A stretch of DNA of 64,000 bases from Chaunax sp. Z400 (taxonomy: Eukaryota; Chordata; Actinopteri; Lophiiformes; Chaunacidae): NCBI GenBank assembly GCA_037577475.1, contig CM075189.1, forward strand, positions 18,577,839-18,641,838, written 5' to 3'. Both the position numbers and the translations under genes were made by a program. Shown in pieces: positions 23,965 to 36,880 of the stretch; position 1 is the stretch's first letter; the number at the start of each line of letters is the position of its first letter. The notes below the pieces were generated by a model. It searched no databases. It was not told the DNA's origin and worked only from the letters and a program-made list of their open reading frames with translations.

Positions 23965-24418
23965 CACTATATATACAAACATACTTGGACACACCTCTTA
24001 ATATGGTGGAGGAATAATGGTAAGGGTTTGTTTTCATGGGTTGGACTAGGTGACTTAGTTCCAGTGAATCTTAATGCTTCAAGATACCAAGACATTTTGG
24101 ACAATTCTGGCCCGCACAGAGCCCTGACCTCAACCACATTGAACACCTTTGGGATGAACTGAAACAGAGATTGCGAGCCAGGCCTTCCTGCACCTGACCT
24201 CACAAATGCTCTTGTGGATGAATGGTGAAAAATTCCCACAGATGTACTCCAAAATCTATATAGAAAGCCTTCCCAGAAGACCAGAAGAGTGGAAGCTGTT
24301 GTGGCTGCAGAGGGGGTACCAACTCCATATTAATGCCTATGGATTTGGAATGGGATATCATAAAAGTTCCTGTGGGTGTAAGGGCCAGGTCTCCCAATAC
24401 TTTTATACATATAGTGCA
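23963..24418 (+). mobile_element. Internally deleted Tc1-like element
   Basis: The left end CACTATATATACAAACATACTTGGACAC begins at 23965, after TA. The right end TCCCAATACTTTTATACATATAGTG finishes at 24416, where the second TA has become CA. The ends match those of the larger copy at 19077-20326, but this copy is only about 450 bp. It jumps from the left terminal repeat straight into the second half of the transposase, so it lacks the DNA-binding domain and first catalytic residue. Orientation is opposite to the larger copy. Confidence 0.85.
24000..24400 (+). pseudogene. Tc1-like transposase C-terminal remnant
   Basis: The remnant begins near the glycine-rich strand (ATGGTGGAGGAATAATGG, about 24002-24019, for GGGIMV) and runs through DLVPVNLNA. 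The final catalytic region follows at 24124-24182, DLNHIEHLWDELKQRLRARP, with the third acidic residue (Glu in IEH) kept. It then breaks into other frames (PMDLEWDI near the end). The corresponding part of the larger copy is more damaged at DLNPIEHL. The protein cannot be functional without its N-terminal half. Confidence 0.85.
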
Positions 24419-26720
24419 TGTTGAACTTGCTTCATGGAACTGAATCAAAACAAAATAAGACAAACTCGAATAAGCCTGGCTTGTTTCATTAGGCTGCTTT
24501 ATGTAACAAGCCTTTGCGCCTGGGACGCTTTTTATTGCTTTAAACCTAAAGGATAACCCTGTTTCTTTAAAATTAACAAACTCAGAAATTAGTAATTTAT
24601 TTTGCCAAATATAATTTGAGGGAGAGAGAATTTGTGACCAGATGCTATCAGGTGTCAAGTTGTTTTTCAATGAAACAAGGGAGATAATTGCACAGAAGTG
24701 AGGGGAAGAGGACGGCGTAGAGTTTTTCCCCTCCCTGGTGTTTCCTGCTTAGTGTCATGTGCGATGAGATACACACTCCTGCCACTCCTCCAGATTGCCC
24801 TCCAAATTCAGACCCCTTCTGTTCTTCCCAACCCCAATGGTCTCTCTAACTTGAATTGTTAATTCCATCTCGTTTCGAGCCAGTGCAGATGGCAATTTGG
24901 CTGTCCTCTTATGGTAAGCCTATTTGTGAAATGTATTCCTTGGCACGTTGTTGAGTGAAAAGGCGGGAATCAAGAATAACTTAATATATGATTTTAAAAA
25001 ACATTGAAACAAGCCAAACCGAGAATGAATTGATCATACTAATAACTATTGTTAGTATAGTCAAGGCCTGTAATAGTCCTCTGTGCCAAAGACCTCTAGT
25101 GTGTAAGTACTGTAAGTGCAACCATCTCAACATGGTCCTGCTGACAAAACATATTCAAATGAGCACTTCTCACAATCGTCTTTAATATTCCTGAATTGCT
25201 GGTTCAAGATAGTAAAGACTTGTAACATCGGGCATATAGAAGAATCAGAATATTTCAATAAAATATATGCTTTTAATTCCCCCAAAATATCATCATTTAT
25301 GAACAATCTAAAATCTCCTAAAATGCATGCATTATCATACATGTCTGTCAGTTTGATGCATGTTTGTGATAAAAGGCATACAATTATTATCAGTATGACA
25401 GATGTTGGCTATCATTAGCAGGATTTCTCCTGTAAGATTCAAAAGCATCCCAAAGTCCTTTGAGGTTTGGACGGGACCATTTGATGGAAATACCTTGAAA
25501 CGTGCATTTTAACACCAAGGCTGTCAAATCTAGATATGTAAACATATGAGACTTCACATGGAGACAAGGGCACAAGCGGAGAGATCTATCACTGAGATGA
25601 CACCCCAGGATTGTCTTTAAGCTTTACTGGTGTTGCGCACATAAATTAGCCCAAGCTAAACTTGGATCAGTCAATGATGCTGGGGGTGGTGATTAGTGTT
25701 TGAACACAAACGTTTTGGAGGTGGGGATTATCCCTGTCAGCCTAGACACCCCCAACCTTCACCTCCACCAAGGTCAGAATCTTGACTTTAGCAAGAGGTT
25801 GAATTTAAATTCTGTTCATGTCTTCAGATCAATAAATTAAAACTCAAGCTCCTATGAATTTACTTTCCTGTTGTTAAATGTAATCACATGTCATACTATG
25901 ATCACATATCGAGGTGAACCCAGAGAATAAAAATGTTAATTAACATTTAACCGTTATTAAAACCAGCACATTTTCCACATTGAAAATTGTGTTTTCTTCT
26001 GTCTGTAAAGTAGGGTTGGGTGTTTGGGTGTGCATAATTCCTGTTTAGACATAACATGCACAGGAGATGGAGGAAATGCATCATGCATAATGAAAAGTGA
26101 AAACAAGTAATATTCTTGAATTGAACCTACTAACTACAAGTGCTTTGCTTATTACCTTGTAAGCTTTAAATCAACTTGCTATGCTTTCAATGCAGTATCA
26201 CAGCAGATACAACAGAAATACTGTTTCTGATCCCTTCCTCAGATACTATTCAAAATAATGTTTTCAGAAATCGGTTTACAAAAGTAAACAAAGTTAGTTA
26301 GCTTACAAGTAAATGACTTGTAACTTTTAAGACATAGACACTTTTAGACATGTTTATTTGAACATATTTAGGGTCTGATATTTGTTAATATTATATTTGT
26401 TTTCTTGTTCTGTAGATTTGAGACTTGTGACTCATCGTACATATGTGGTATTATTACTCCAGAATATTGTTTCCTGCATGGCATTATGTATTTGTGGTCC
26501 AGTGCATTAATAATATCTTCTCAGAATTCAACAGAGTAAACAATCCTGTAAAGCCGAAGATGTTTAATTATTAACCATGCAACCTTATTTTTAAAGTTCT
26601 GTGCCTGTGGTGCTTTTGATTTGTATTTTATGCCCAAGTACCCTGTCAACTTAACCATGTTTGACCTTTGACTTGTTCCTGTGTTTTTATACTCAGTCGA
26701 CAATGACTGTCCTTCAGGTG
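24419..26720. other. Non-coding sequence, no gene recognised
   Basis: Unique AT-rich sequence. Open frames of up to 156 codons at 24200-24670 (-) start inside the Tc1-like remnant and run past it antisense, so they are not genes. No other feature is visible. Confidence 0.55.
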
Positions 26721-26722
26721 AC

Positions 26723-27085
26723 TTAAGCCCCTTTTACACAGCATTTTCAAGGCGGGACTTTCTTTCGACGTTCTGCGTGAACACAATGAAGACGCAATGG
26801 GGTGTCTGTTCCACATCTGTGATGGTCACGGCGGTAGTACTGTGTGAGCACTGAATCGCTGATCAATGTGAAAGCAAGGTAGAAAGAAAGGCAGTACGAA
26901 GCTGTGATATTTTGACAATGTGTTATGCCTGTGGCCCAAACTGGAAGACTTAGAAAGCAGCCAGCAGCAGTTTGCAGCTAACTCAAAGAAGAAGAACCAA
27001 CCAAAACATTGTAAAGACAGCACAACGATTGCGAGTTCAATGGTACATCTTATCAATATAAAGCGGTAAACCGGTTTTAAGGTGA
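26723..27085 (+). repeat. Dispersed repeat shared with 48.7 kb, copy 1
   Basis: Within 26903-27045 this block aligns with 48691-48895. The shared islands are TGATATTTTGACAATGTGTTATGCCTG and TTTGCAGCTAACTCAAAGAA, the latter at about 26970-26990. The left edge, from 26723 (TAAGCCCCTTTTACACAGCA), has the look of a fish DNA-transposon end. No transposase frame is left, so a non-autonomous DNA transposon is the likely class. Superfamily and precise ends are not resolved. Confidence 0.45.
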
Positions 27086-29757
27086 ACCCCTACTTTAAAG
27101 CTGGACCAGTTAACATTTTGTTACATTGTGATTAAAGGTGAAAAAGTTGTTAATTGTTTCTTTGTTCAGCAGAGAACTAATCAACAACAACTTCGATGAT
27201 CAAAGAAACACATATCAGTTATTAAGCATGTTTTTAAGTGAGGCTTGACTGCTTATTTTTCCTCATAGGTGTTATTGTGGTCACATGAATAAATCTTTTG
27301 AAAATATTCCCTTCCAGTCTTTTCAGTGATGTTTTATAGATCAAACAAAAAAAAAAAAAAGATTAATAGAAGTGGAAACAGCTGTTAGTATTGATCAATT
27401 AAGATAGTGGTCAATTTAATATGAAAATATTGCATCCTTTAATTGCTGTCATGGTGTCCTTGTTAATTATAACATTCTCAGTTATAATGGGAGCATATAT
27501 AGGAACATGTTGGAAATGAGAAACGTTCAACATTCTGTGTTGAAATTCTTATGTATTGATCTTTGTCTGTGTTTCACATATCACTGTTAAACTGGCAAAT
27601 TTAGACTTACTGTGGTGAAAGTGGGACTACTGGCATTACACATCCTCATGGTGTCATTTTTGCCATTTGGTGAATGTGGGCAGTGTAAATTTCACACCCT
27701 CCATCATTTCTTTGCTTTGTTTTATGGAAGAGTGGATCCGATCAATTTACAGTATGCAAATTTGTTTTCTTTTACTCAAATTATGGATTAGAATTAAGGG
27801 ATAGTTCCTGTTGCAGATGGTGCAATATGACAAATTTACTAACATAACATCCCCCTCTCTCTCTCTTGTGTCCTCTCTCCTCACTTTACCCCTTATCTCA
27901 CCTTTCTCTCCCTCTCTTACAGTCATCTAATGCTGTTTATCTTACTTAATCTACTGTATCTGTACTTCGATCATCTTGCTCATTTTCCCTCACCCACTAA
28001 CTGATGCAAGGCGAGGAAACTCATGAGGGAATTAACAGGTGAAATGTATGCTCTTTATCTCAAGCACTGCTGTGCTGCGTTACACTCTTCCCTCCAAAAA
28101 CCACTGAATATCTTTCTCACAGTCTGCAAACAAGAAGTTTATATAATTAACTTTCAAAGACATTGTTGAGCCAACCCTCCATTATAGATGAGTTGCTTCC
28201 CCTATCCCTTAACTCCAGGCGATTAAGGTAATGACACAGAAGAAAGGTGTAGATAGATGGCCTGCGAGAACTCTCTTCCTATTTCATACAGTAATTAAAT
28301 TGAATCATAAGCCTATTATAAGCCTACTAATTTCTTTCACATAGTTGGAAGATATTCCCTCAACTGCAGGTATGCCACAGCCCTCTTATAAGAACAAGTT
28401 ATAAAATCTGATTAACATTTTTTGTCAAAGACTTACTTTTGATACCAGTACAGTTGACAGTATATTACACATCTACATGTCCACTTCAAAGCCTCCATCT
28501 TCAAGATTTATTTAGCTAAATTCTTCCAGACAAAGGCTATTTTCAGTTTACAGCAGTAAAATGATTTTCATCAAATTGTAATTATACTCTTTCTTACATT
28601 GACTTGAATTACAAATATTAATCCTTTTATTAAAGGATTTACACCCAGTAGAGGACATACTTATGCCAAGGCCAAACAATTCTGGGTTTATTCACAAAGT
28701 TTTGTGAATGGTTGGGACAGTTATATAAAGATGAAAAAAAAATCCCTAGATCAGCCCTTTAATGCGGATTTGCTGAAGTTCTTTCTTGATCTATGGACCA
28801 TCCAACAAATGCCGACCTTAAAACGACTTCTCAAGAGATTTCACTGTCACAGACAAATTTCCAACATTGTAATAAAATCATAATAGTTTTATTAGAGTTG
28901 CGGCGCGCTGCCGTCATCTGGATCATTAAGTGTGTGGTGGTCATAAAACTCAGTTGGAGCTGTCTTAGGTCTTTTTCTCGTCTTGACGTTCCGATAAAAT
29001 CAGACATGTTTAACATTATCAGAGGTCTTTAGTCTTGGCTCATGCAAACAGTGACGTTTAATCACATGAACATTGTCAACAACCAATAGGTTTGATCTCT
29101 CCACCACCAAACAGGAAGCAGCAAACCGGGTAAATACAACGTCTTCATAAAATAAATAAATAAAATCCTATAGTGTGTGATGACTGGTGACAAATTGTCT
29201 TTAGATGTGAGTGGGTGTAAAACTTGAGTCTTTTTATAGTCTTCTACTGTAAGGTAGTAACCAGCCAACCAACCAACTCACCTGCCTACCTATACCTAAC
29301 AAACAACCAATGGACATGGGTGAAAACACAACCTCCCTGGCAGAGGTTATAACACTGGCTTCTGCAAACCTGAGCCTACATTTTCTAACACATTTTCATA
29401 GCTCAACATTGCAGGGGAAGTGTGATTGTATCGCAGAGCAAGAGGTAACGGGGCTGTGCTCATACTTCACACTTTTCTTCACATGGTGATAACTGCTACA
29501 CTCACAGGAAGCTGCATTTTGTACAGTGCACACAGTACACTTTTGCCACTATATGAATCTACAGGAGGCTGAGTGTCAAGCTGCATGATTCTCTAAATTT
29601 AGATCAAGGCCATGCCAGTCAATGAGGTAAGCTTATAACTGTCAAAGCCTGTGAAAGAGTGGTGGAAAAATGCAGGAGAGCACACACAAGCCTGCAGATG
29701 CTGGCTAGATTATTCTGTATGGAGGAGCCCCTCAGCATGTTTATACTCATTCAGTGA
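27086..29757. other. Non-coding sequence, no gene recognised
   Basis: AT-rich sequence with an A-run at 27346-27360, a TC-rich stretch at about 27853-27920 and an AAAT run near 29147-29163. The part at about 28170-28400 is high-complexity and could be regulatory. No exon is recognised. Confidence 0.5.
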
Positions 29758-30249
29758 GACAGCTGTGGGCATCTCGCCTGCTATGCCTATGTTTCTCCTG
29801 GGCTCTCTAAGCCAGCCCCATTCATCATTCTCCAACAGCTCTGCTCTAATTGGGCTACATCCCCACCTGCTGTCACTCACCACCTCCTCCACATTGAGCC
29901 AGAGGAGATACAGATGTACCTGGTCCGACACAGCCCTGTCGCAGCACACCAGCTTCTGCATTTGAATTGCATATGTGGACAGCTGAGCCCCGGCTTTGAC
30001 ACCGAGCTGATCCCAGGCACTGCTCTTTCCTTTTCTCCCTGTTGGTACCTGTCTGTCCCTCTATCGACAGCGGTGAGGAAGCCTGGTAATGATGTGGCAT
30101 ATCAGTTTAACAGGGGATGGGGCTACAACACTCCAGGGCTGCAGGCATCATCACAGAAACTTCTGTCCCCCCAGTATGGCAAGGGCATTAAACATTTCTC
30201 CTCCTTGGGTACCATGTCTCTTAAAGTTTTGCGAGGCCTAGTTTCATAA
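29758..30249 (+). other. Unexplained open reading frame, GC-richer block
   Basis: A frame stays open for 163 codons before the TAA at 30247-30249. The first ATG is at 29914, giving 111 residues beginning MYLVRHSPVAAHQLLHLNCI. The stretch 29839-30072 is exactly 78 codons between an acceptor-like TTCTCCAACAG and a donor-like GCG|GTGAGG, and it is in frame, so it could be an internal exon. The protein resembles no family I know, and other frames across the block are also open, which is common in GC-richer sequence. Chance is the simplest explanation. Confidence 0.2.
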
Positions 30250-33200
30250 TTTATCCGGTCTTATTTGAGTAGAGCCTGGTACTTCAGATAAGAATTGCAG
30301 ATACCCTTTAGCTACCAATAGGGCTAGAAGTCATCTAATGAGCCTTTGAGATTTCTCTGCTAAACCCACCATAAAATGCCCCATGTAGATGGAGACATGG
30401 TTTCAATTTATCTGAAAGGATTTCCACAGATCTAACTTTCAGCATAATTGACAAGACAGCAACCAAACTCTCATTTGCTCAATTTGGTTTTATGAATAAA
30501 TAAAGGATTACCACTTTTACTCAATGGAAGAATGGCTTAAGATTTGTATGGGCTTGGCTTTGTCTCGTTGGACTAACCAATAGGGAGATTTGCATTTTCT
30601 TACTCTGTTCCCTTCCTTGATTCTGCATACTGTATACTTTAACTCCCTACTACTTGACTAAAACTGTCAAACACTGACAATATCCTTGTCCAACTCTGTT
30701 ATAGGCTGACACAAACAAGGGTACAGCCCATTTAGTCCCTTGTAAATGACTCTGGCTGATCCCAAATGCTGGGGATTGCTCATATCATTTCACGATACAT
30801 GTCCTGGTGTTCTTCAAACCTCTGTCTCTCGGTCAGGGTTTAAAGGAAAACTTATGACAAGCACCACAAATGAAAGTTTTCTTTCCAACTGTGTCTCCTA
30901 GAAAATTCTCTTATATAATATACAAGTTTGTTTGGCCATTTTTGTCGTAATTGTGAAATGTATTTGAGGGAACAAAAAGGGGTTTTCAATCTCCAATTTG
31001 AAATTATTGCTAAAATGTTATTACAATTGGCTGAGGTGGAGACATTGGTGTATCGATTTAAACACAATGCAGACATGACATTCATCCATGTGACTTCCTT
31101 CAACAGCCAGTGAAGCTTCCCTCCAAAACTCTTCATTTTACCATCTATTTCAGATTTAGTTTTCGTTCATTTTCATTCATCTAAGTTTTAGTCTAGTTTT
31201 AATCAACAATGACTGAACATGTTTTAGTCCAGTTTTAGTCAACGCAAAGTCACAACATTTTAATAAACTTTTAGTCAAAGTGTTTGCTGTCTTTAGGCTA
31301 ATTCAATAAGGCTAATACAGATATCAGACATTGTAATCAAAGCGGCAAGTATCAAGTGTTAAAATCATAAAGAAGTATTTCACTCTTTTTTTTTCCAACA
31401 TTATTTTTATTGTTTTGGATTCTCTTACCATCTTAAGAGACCAGAATTATCAGTGGCTTTCCCCATATGTTTCATTCAAATAACAATATATGACAAAGCA
31501 TTTCACTAGTCCAACCAAAAAGTTTACCTGTTCCAAACAACCTTAGATCTCTAATTGTCAAGTCCTGCATGTCTCACTCACTACTGCAGCTTCGAAACTA
31601 GTGCAGTGACCACCAAATGTTAGCCTGGAGGTAATGCTCATTTATTCATTATTTTACTGCAAACTAAAATCTTTATTTGTGAAACAAATGGCTACACCAA
31701 TAAAGCTGACTAGAAACTTTGTCACAAGTTGCTATAGCTGACTGCCCATTAAGATTAGCCTAATGTTAGTAAATTAAAGGATTTACAGTGAGCTACCTGA
31801 CTGTTGCATTATTAGCAGGGTGGTAAACCTTCAAGTGTTTGTAGTATACGAACAAATTCTTTTAAACTTGCCGATGTCAAGTTCTATATCCTGTTCAGGT
31901 TGATATTATCACTTCTAACAGCACAACAACAAGGAGGAATGAAGCACCGGTGTTACTAGAAACTATAGTATTTAAAGCCGGAACCTGTTTTCCTCTTTCT
32001 CATCTTAGTCTTTTGTTTATTATTAAAGAATAAATCTTTTTTTTAAATAGATACAAAACAAATCAACAGAGTTTAAAATAAAGGTTCAGTTGCCCCTCCT
32101 ATATGAGATCAAATACACTCTCATACGATCATATGCTGCTGCCATATCTTGCTTTCTGACGTTTGAGACTGGAAAGTATTGAATGTCAATTTTTATGTTT
32201 CAGACTGCATAAACATGAATAGCTGGCTTTTTCCTGGAGACAACATTATGGTTTAAGTGATCTAACCATAATGAGGCGTCAGCTGTACTGACAAAACACA
32301 GGATGTTGACTTTGATTGTAAAACCAGGGAGCAGTCAAGTGAAGTTGCTTTGTATTGATGCAGAGTGTTCCGCAAGCACTGGGTATGTGATGAATCATAC
32401 AGTGAAAATAATAATTCTGTTCCAGCAACCACTAGTTCCCACTTGTGTGACAAACTTACTACAAATAGTTTTTATAATATAATATATATATTATATACTT
32501 ATGTAATAAGTTTGTAGTTATAGTGCCAGTTAAGATTCAGAACACAAGACGCATGTTAAAGAGGTTAACCCATTGCTAATGCAAATATATGATCACCAAA
32601 GTAAATACAGTGCATCATTATCATTACATAGAGAGATATCTAGAAGTTGCACTGTACACATAAAAAAGACTAAAGAAAATATACAAAATAAATTTGACAT
32701 ACTGATTCTGTGAGATAAAAAAAAAAGATTTGTTAGAATGAAGCGTAAGTAATTCTAAGACGTAAAAGAAGAAAGCTTATATGATACATCAACCACCATG
32801 GTAATTATGTTGAGATGTTCCCATGAATTAACATCTTGAATCACTTAAAAAAGTTAAAGATTTTCCATTTTATTGTCAGAGATAACCATCTGCTGAGGTC
32901 TTGTCAAAACTGCTGAGTGTTTGGAGACAGATGTTTAAATGTTTCTGTCTTTCTACAACACAGAATGCAAGGTTTGACCTCAAAATTAACTTTTCTTTTC
33001 AATACTCAGTGGAAGAATGAGTGTTTTAACAAAGTTTTATATCGCATTTGTTCAACATTGATAGACATTGGCTTGTTTAAAAGATTTTTTTCATTTATAG
33101 TTGCTTGTTCAAAATCACCAAATGTCTTGTATTTAATGACAGAGACAGTTATTGCTGTTTTCATAACTGTTTGATATGGAAATCTATTAATTGCAGGGTT

Positions 33201-33569
33201 GGTTCTTTGATCCTTGGCTCCTGCTGTCTGAACCTCAAACTGCTCTTAATTCTATTCCCAGATGCAATACATGTGGTTGATGTGTACATTAGGAAGAGAG
33301 ACTGAATGGAACATATCATTAACTAAATCAATGCTTTTGTCTTTAAGCTGGTTGATTATTGTTTGCTAACCATCTTAAGGGTGCATTATATATGTATCAA
33401 AGATGATTGTATGTGTCACATAGAAGCAAACATAATGAAAGTATTTCTATCAGATGGTCCACAACCAGTTTTATTATTTTTATTTTTACTGTATTCCCTT
33501 GTGATTCAAAACATACAGTTAAATACACAGTCAAAATCATATGTTATCATTTATCACAATTACATAAGA

Positions 33570-33570
<1 letters not shown>
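30250..33570. other. Non-coding sequence, no gene recognised
   Basis: AT-rich unique sequence. At 31151-31280 the words TTTTAGT and TTTTAGTC recur (for example near 31186, 31220 and 31233), which resembles a decayed fish repeat of that motif. An AT palindrome lies near 32473-32500. No coding signal is seen. Confidence 0.5.
31151..31280. repeat. TTTTAGTC-rich decayed repeat
   Basis: TTTTAGTC-type words occur about five times in 130 bases in an irregular arrangement. Fish genomes carry dispersed elements rich in this word. No ends are definable here. Confidence 0.35.

Positions 33571-33602
<32 letters not shown>
33571..33602. repeat. (TG)16 microsatellite
   Basis: Sixteen uninterrupted TG units. 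Confidence 0.97.
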
Positions 33603-33606
<4 letters not shown>

Positions 33607-33794
33607 CATTACACATTTATAGAATTATGTCAAGACTAGATTAAATTCATTATGCATGTAGGAAATGTATTTGGTCAGTGGTGTAAACATACTGTATATA
33701 CACACAACAACAAACACAAGGCAAAACAATTAATCATCCAGAGATGATGCATCCTCATCACCTCCTTCTGCCCCAACCCAGACACAAATACATG

Positions 33795-33892
33795 CACACA
33801 CACACACTCACACACAAGCACGCAGGAAAGAAAAACAGCTGTGCAAGACAATCCCTATTTACATCACACACACACACAGACACACACACCAT
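33795..33892. repeat. CA-rich tract
   Basis: Several interrupted CA runs (about 33796-33816 and 33867-33889) separated by unique sequence. Confidence 0.85.
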
Positions 33893-34849
33893 ATACATAC
33901 AGACAAAGCAGTAATGCAAACCAAAATCATAGAAATATGATGTGACTATAAAATATATTAGACAGTAATACTAAAAATCAGCAGGTCAACATGATAACAA
34001 ACAAAGGGTTGCTAAATCTCATTGTTTACGTTTCATACAGCAGTATTCTACATGTGTGACTCATCTCTAATTCTTGATGTACAGGTAGGGCATGAATAGG
34101 TTCACAAGACCAAAACACTTGCTGCTACTTTCAACCTCCCATTACATTCAATAAGAAGAATTTTATTGCATGTCAGTAAATATTCCATTCCAAAAGCCAG
34201 AGTTGTTTTTGCTTTTATATTATTATTCTAATATAGTCCATTTTTGTTGTTAGGGTATTTATCTCTGTTTTTCTTAAATAATGATGTACCTCAGTTCAGT
34301 AGCTTTAGGAATAAAATATGTTAATGTGTCAGCAAACCAGTCACTGTTGGTATGAACAGTATGTTTCAATTTCATATTTTCTGTTTTTAAGTTGAGAGAC
34401 AACGCCGTGCTTATGGTCTGGTTAGGTTAGGGCACCAAAAACAAAGATCAGATTTTGCCTCAGAATACCAAGATTTGTCGCCCAAAATACGGCTGGAAAT
34501 TATTCCAACTTAATATGAGCTTTAGGTCACTAAAATTAGCCTGCCCTTTGTCAGTTTAAGTGGTCTCAAACTGTGATCTGTTGCTTGGCAACTATATTAC
34601 GACATACCACTGCTGACCCATTCACGTCAAGATGAGGAGAACTGGTCAGCAGGAGCTTATATACAGTACATGTGGTCTGACCATGACATGACAAATGCTC
34701 ATCTGATACATGAAACATGCAAAAGTCACGTATCTGTGATTTGTAGTGCTAACATTTTATTCCATCGACTGAGGTCGTGTCAATCATTATGTAACTCAAA
34801 AAATAGGTAGGGCTCAATCATTATTGGGAACCTGGACCCTAGAAGACAC
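33893..34849. other. Non-coding sequence, no gene recognised
   Basis: AT-rich unique sequence with no repeat ends or credible frames. Confidence 0.55.
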
Positions 34850-35250
34850 TGTATTGTCAGAAGTGCTGGCCACTCTGAGGTATAGTGCTGCATGTGCGGA
34901 GATATGCTAATGAGGACACGCTTTGATTGGGCCACCCACTTCAGTGACTCCGGCTGACAAAGGTGCACAAGGCTGCATCCGCCAGCCTCATTAAAGCCCT
35001 GTCCAATTATAGAATAGTAATTGATCGTCTGCTTTGTGTGTTTCTGCCCTCTCTCCTTGTCTCCAAAGTATGCTCGAGGTCAATTTAAAATGCATCAGAG
35101 CTGCAACCTGATTAAATCCCCGAAGACCGTTGCTGGCCTTCCTTGGCTTTTGGTTAAGCTCATACACGTACCTGCGTACCAAGTGTTGTCCCTGTTCTCA
35201 AGTTTATTACTGCCTCTCCTCACATCGTCAACACGAATGCTCTGGGGACT
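34850..35250. promoter_or_regulatory. Candidate conserved non-coding element
   Basis: A 400-base block of balanced, repeat-free sequence stands out from AT-rich flanks. It contains ATATGCTAATGAGG (POU/octamer-like plus a homeodomain core, near 34903-34916), CAATTATAG and GTAATTGATC (near 35003-35025), and ATTAAATCCCC. Such clustering is common in developmental enhancers. The frames in it (for example 35021-35254 +) have no family resemblance. Conservation is not tested. Confidence 0.28.
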
Positions 35251-36159
35251 GTAAAGGTGAAATATGAGGGGCTCCTGTTTGACTGCATGTAATGTAAAGT
35301 TGAAGGTGAACTATTATAATTCTTTTTCTGTAAGTAGGTTTAGAGGATAATCTTATTTTTTTTTCTGTAATAGAGATGAATGATGTGAATGAATCTGTAC
35401 AGTCTCTCTAATACACGACAGACCAAGATAAGATAAGCAATTAGTATGGTAGTACTATATTTGTGTTTATCTAATTGTGTGTGTTTGTTGAAATGCATGG
35501 ACCTGCAGAAGTGAACCACGTGTGCTGAAATCATACTAGAAAATATTCACCACTCCTCCACTACCATCCCTCTGCCAGTCTGTAGTTTCAAACTGGGAGA
35601 AATGATTTATTGTTCTCTTTCAGATGAGACAGAGTGGCATGGGATCCTGAACTCAAATAGTTCAAAATAAGAGAAATAAACTTCCAAACAAGCTTATCAT
35701 ATAGCTCCAACAACCATCAAGCACACCAATCCCTACAGATCCCCACATTTGGATACGTGCGGTGTGTAAGCATGGGAGGTAGCGACTTCCAACAGATTCA
35801 CAGGGCCTGGGCTCTCATATCGACATGGACAAAGTTCAACTTATTCTTGAGTTAGTCAGTAGCAGCAGTCTAATTTATCACTCAATTAGATCTCCTTTGT
35901 TGTATTGCCTCAGCCCCTCATGATTCGTATGCCAACTAAGACGTCTCCTCTGCTGCCCCATTATGAATAGAGACACTGCCTTGTGCGGTCTCATTATTAA
36001 ATAAGTAAGGGGATGGAGGAGGCAGACACACGTTTTTAAGCCTTGTTGGAGAAGACGCCATGGCCATTAGAGGCTTAGCATTAACAACAGCAAGGAAACA
36101 CAAACCAGAGGAAGAGAGGGGGGCAAGAGGAAGAGAGGGAATGAGCTGGAAAAGAGAGG
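35251..36159. other. Non-coding sequence, no gene recognised
   Basis: AT-rich to mixed sequence with a purine-rich stretch at about 36105-36160 (GAGG/AGAG words). The last 300 bases blend into the next high-complexity block. Confidence 0.5.
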
Positions 36160-36640
36160 AGCTGTAATTATGGTTACATTGCCACCTTGTTATTATAGCC
36201 TGTATTGCATGAGAACTGGCTGTGAGAGTAGCTCAATCAAAGACACAGACCCAGTGATGCAGCCAGTTGATTTACTTTACCTGTCTTTCTATTGTCTTTC
36301 TAGATCATTTCTCATTGATGAATACTATTGTTGCACAAAAACAAAGAAGAATAATTCAATGTTTAAAATCATCTCCAGAGATAACAGTCTGGGCATCCAG
36401 ACGGGGCAGGACTGAATACATTAAATGCAATATGAATTGTCCATTTATTAATGCCACTCATTACATGATGAAAGCTCTTGGTAATTAACAATTTTGTCTA
36501 AGCACTTCTAAGAGCTGTGTGTCACACTAATAGACGCCACCGGTGAAGCCAGTCATTCGGATTTGTGTCAAGGAGTCATTATGCTGCCTTTGAGGGAAGT
36601 CAGCAATCTGATCCATCATGGCAATAATGAGACGAAGATG
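36160..36640. promoter_or_regulatory. Candidate conserved non-coding element
   Basis: A long repeat-free block with many homeodomain-like cores, including GGTAATTAACAATTTTGTC (about 36480-36498), ATTTATTAATGCC and CATTAAATGCAATATGAATTG. Two overlapping plus-strand frames (36170-36415 and 36267-36488) are unrelated to known proteins. Composition suggests regulatory DNA, but that is inference. Confidence 0.28.
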
Positions 36641-36861
36641 AACTCATCAATTTCACTCTGCCAAGCACTGCTCTTGCCTATTCTTCTGTGACTCATTCTT
36701 CTTGCCACCATCTCTTTTTATCCTCTGTGTCTTTTCTGTGTCCCCTTAACCTGCTTTCCAGTTCTTTTTAAGGCAAACTTTATCACCCAAAACACTTTCT
36801 TTCCACAGCCCTCTTCATTTCTTTATTCTCTGTGCCCCTCCCTTGCAGAATAAACAAATGG

Positions 36862-36880
36862 ATATATATATATATATATA
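36862..36880. repeat. (TA)n microsatellite
   Basis: About nine TA units. Confidence 0.95.

Noticed and set aside
24200..24670. 156-codon minus-strand open frame, the longest in its area
   Set aside because: It starts inside and runs antisense to the Tc1-like remnant, continues into unrelated sequence, and has no protein-family features.
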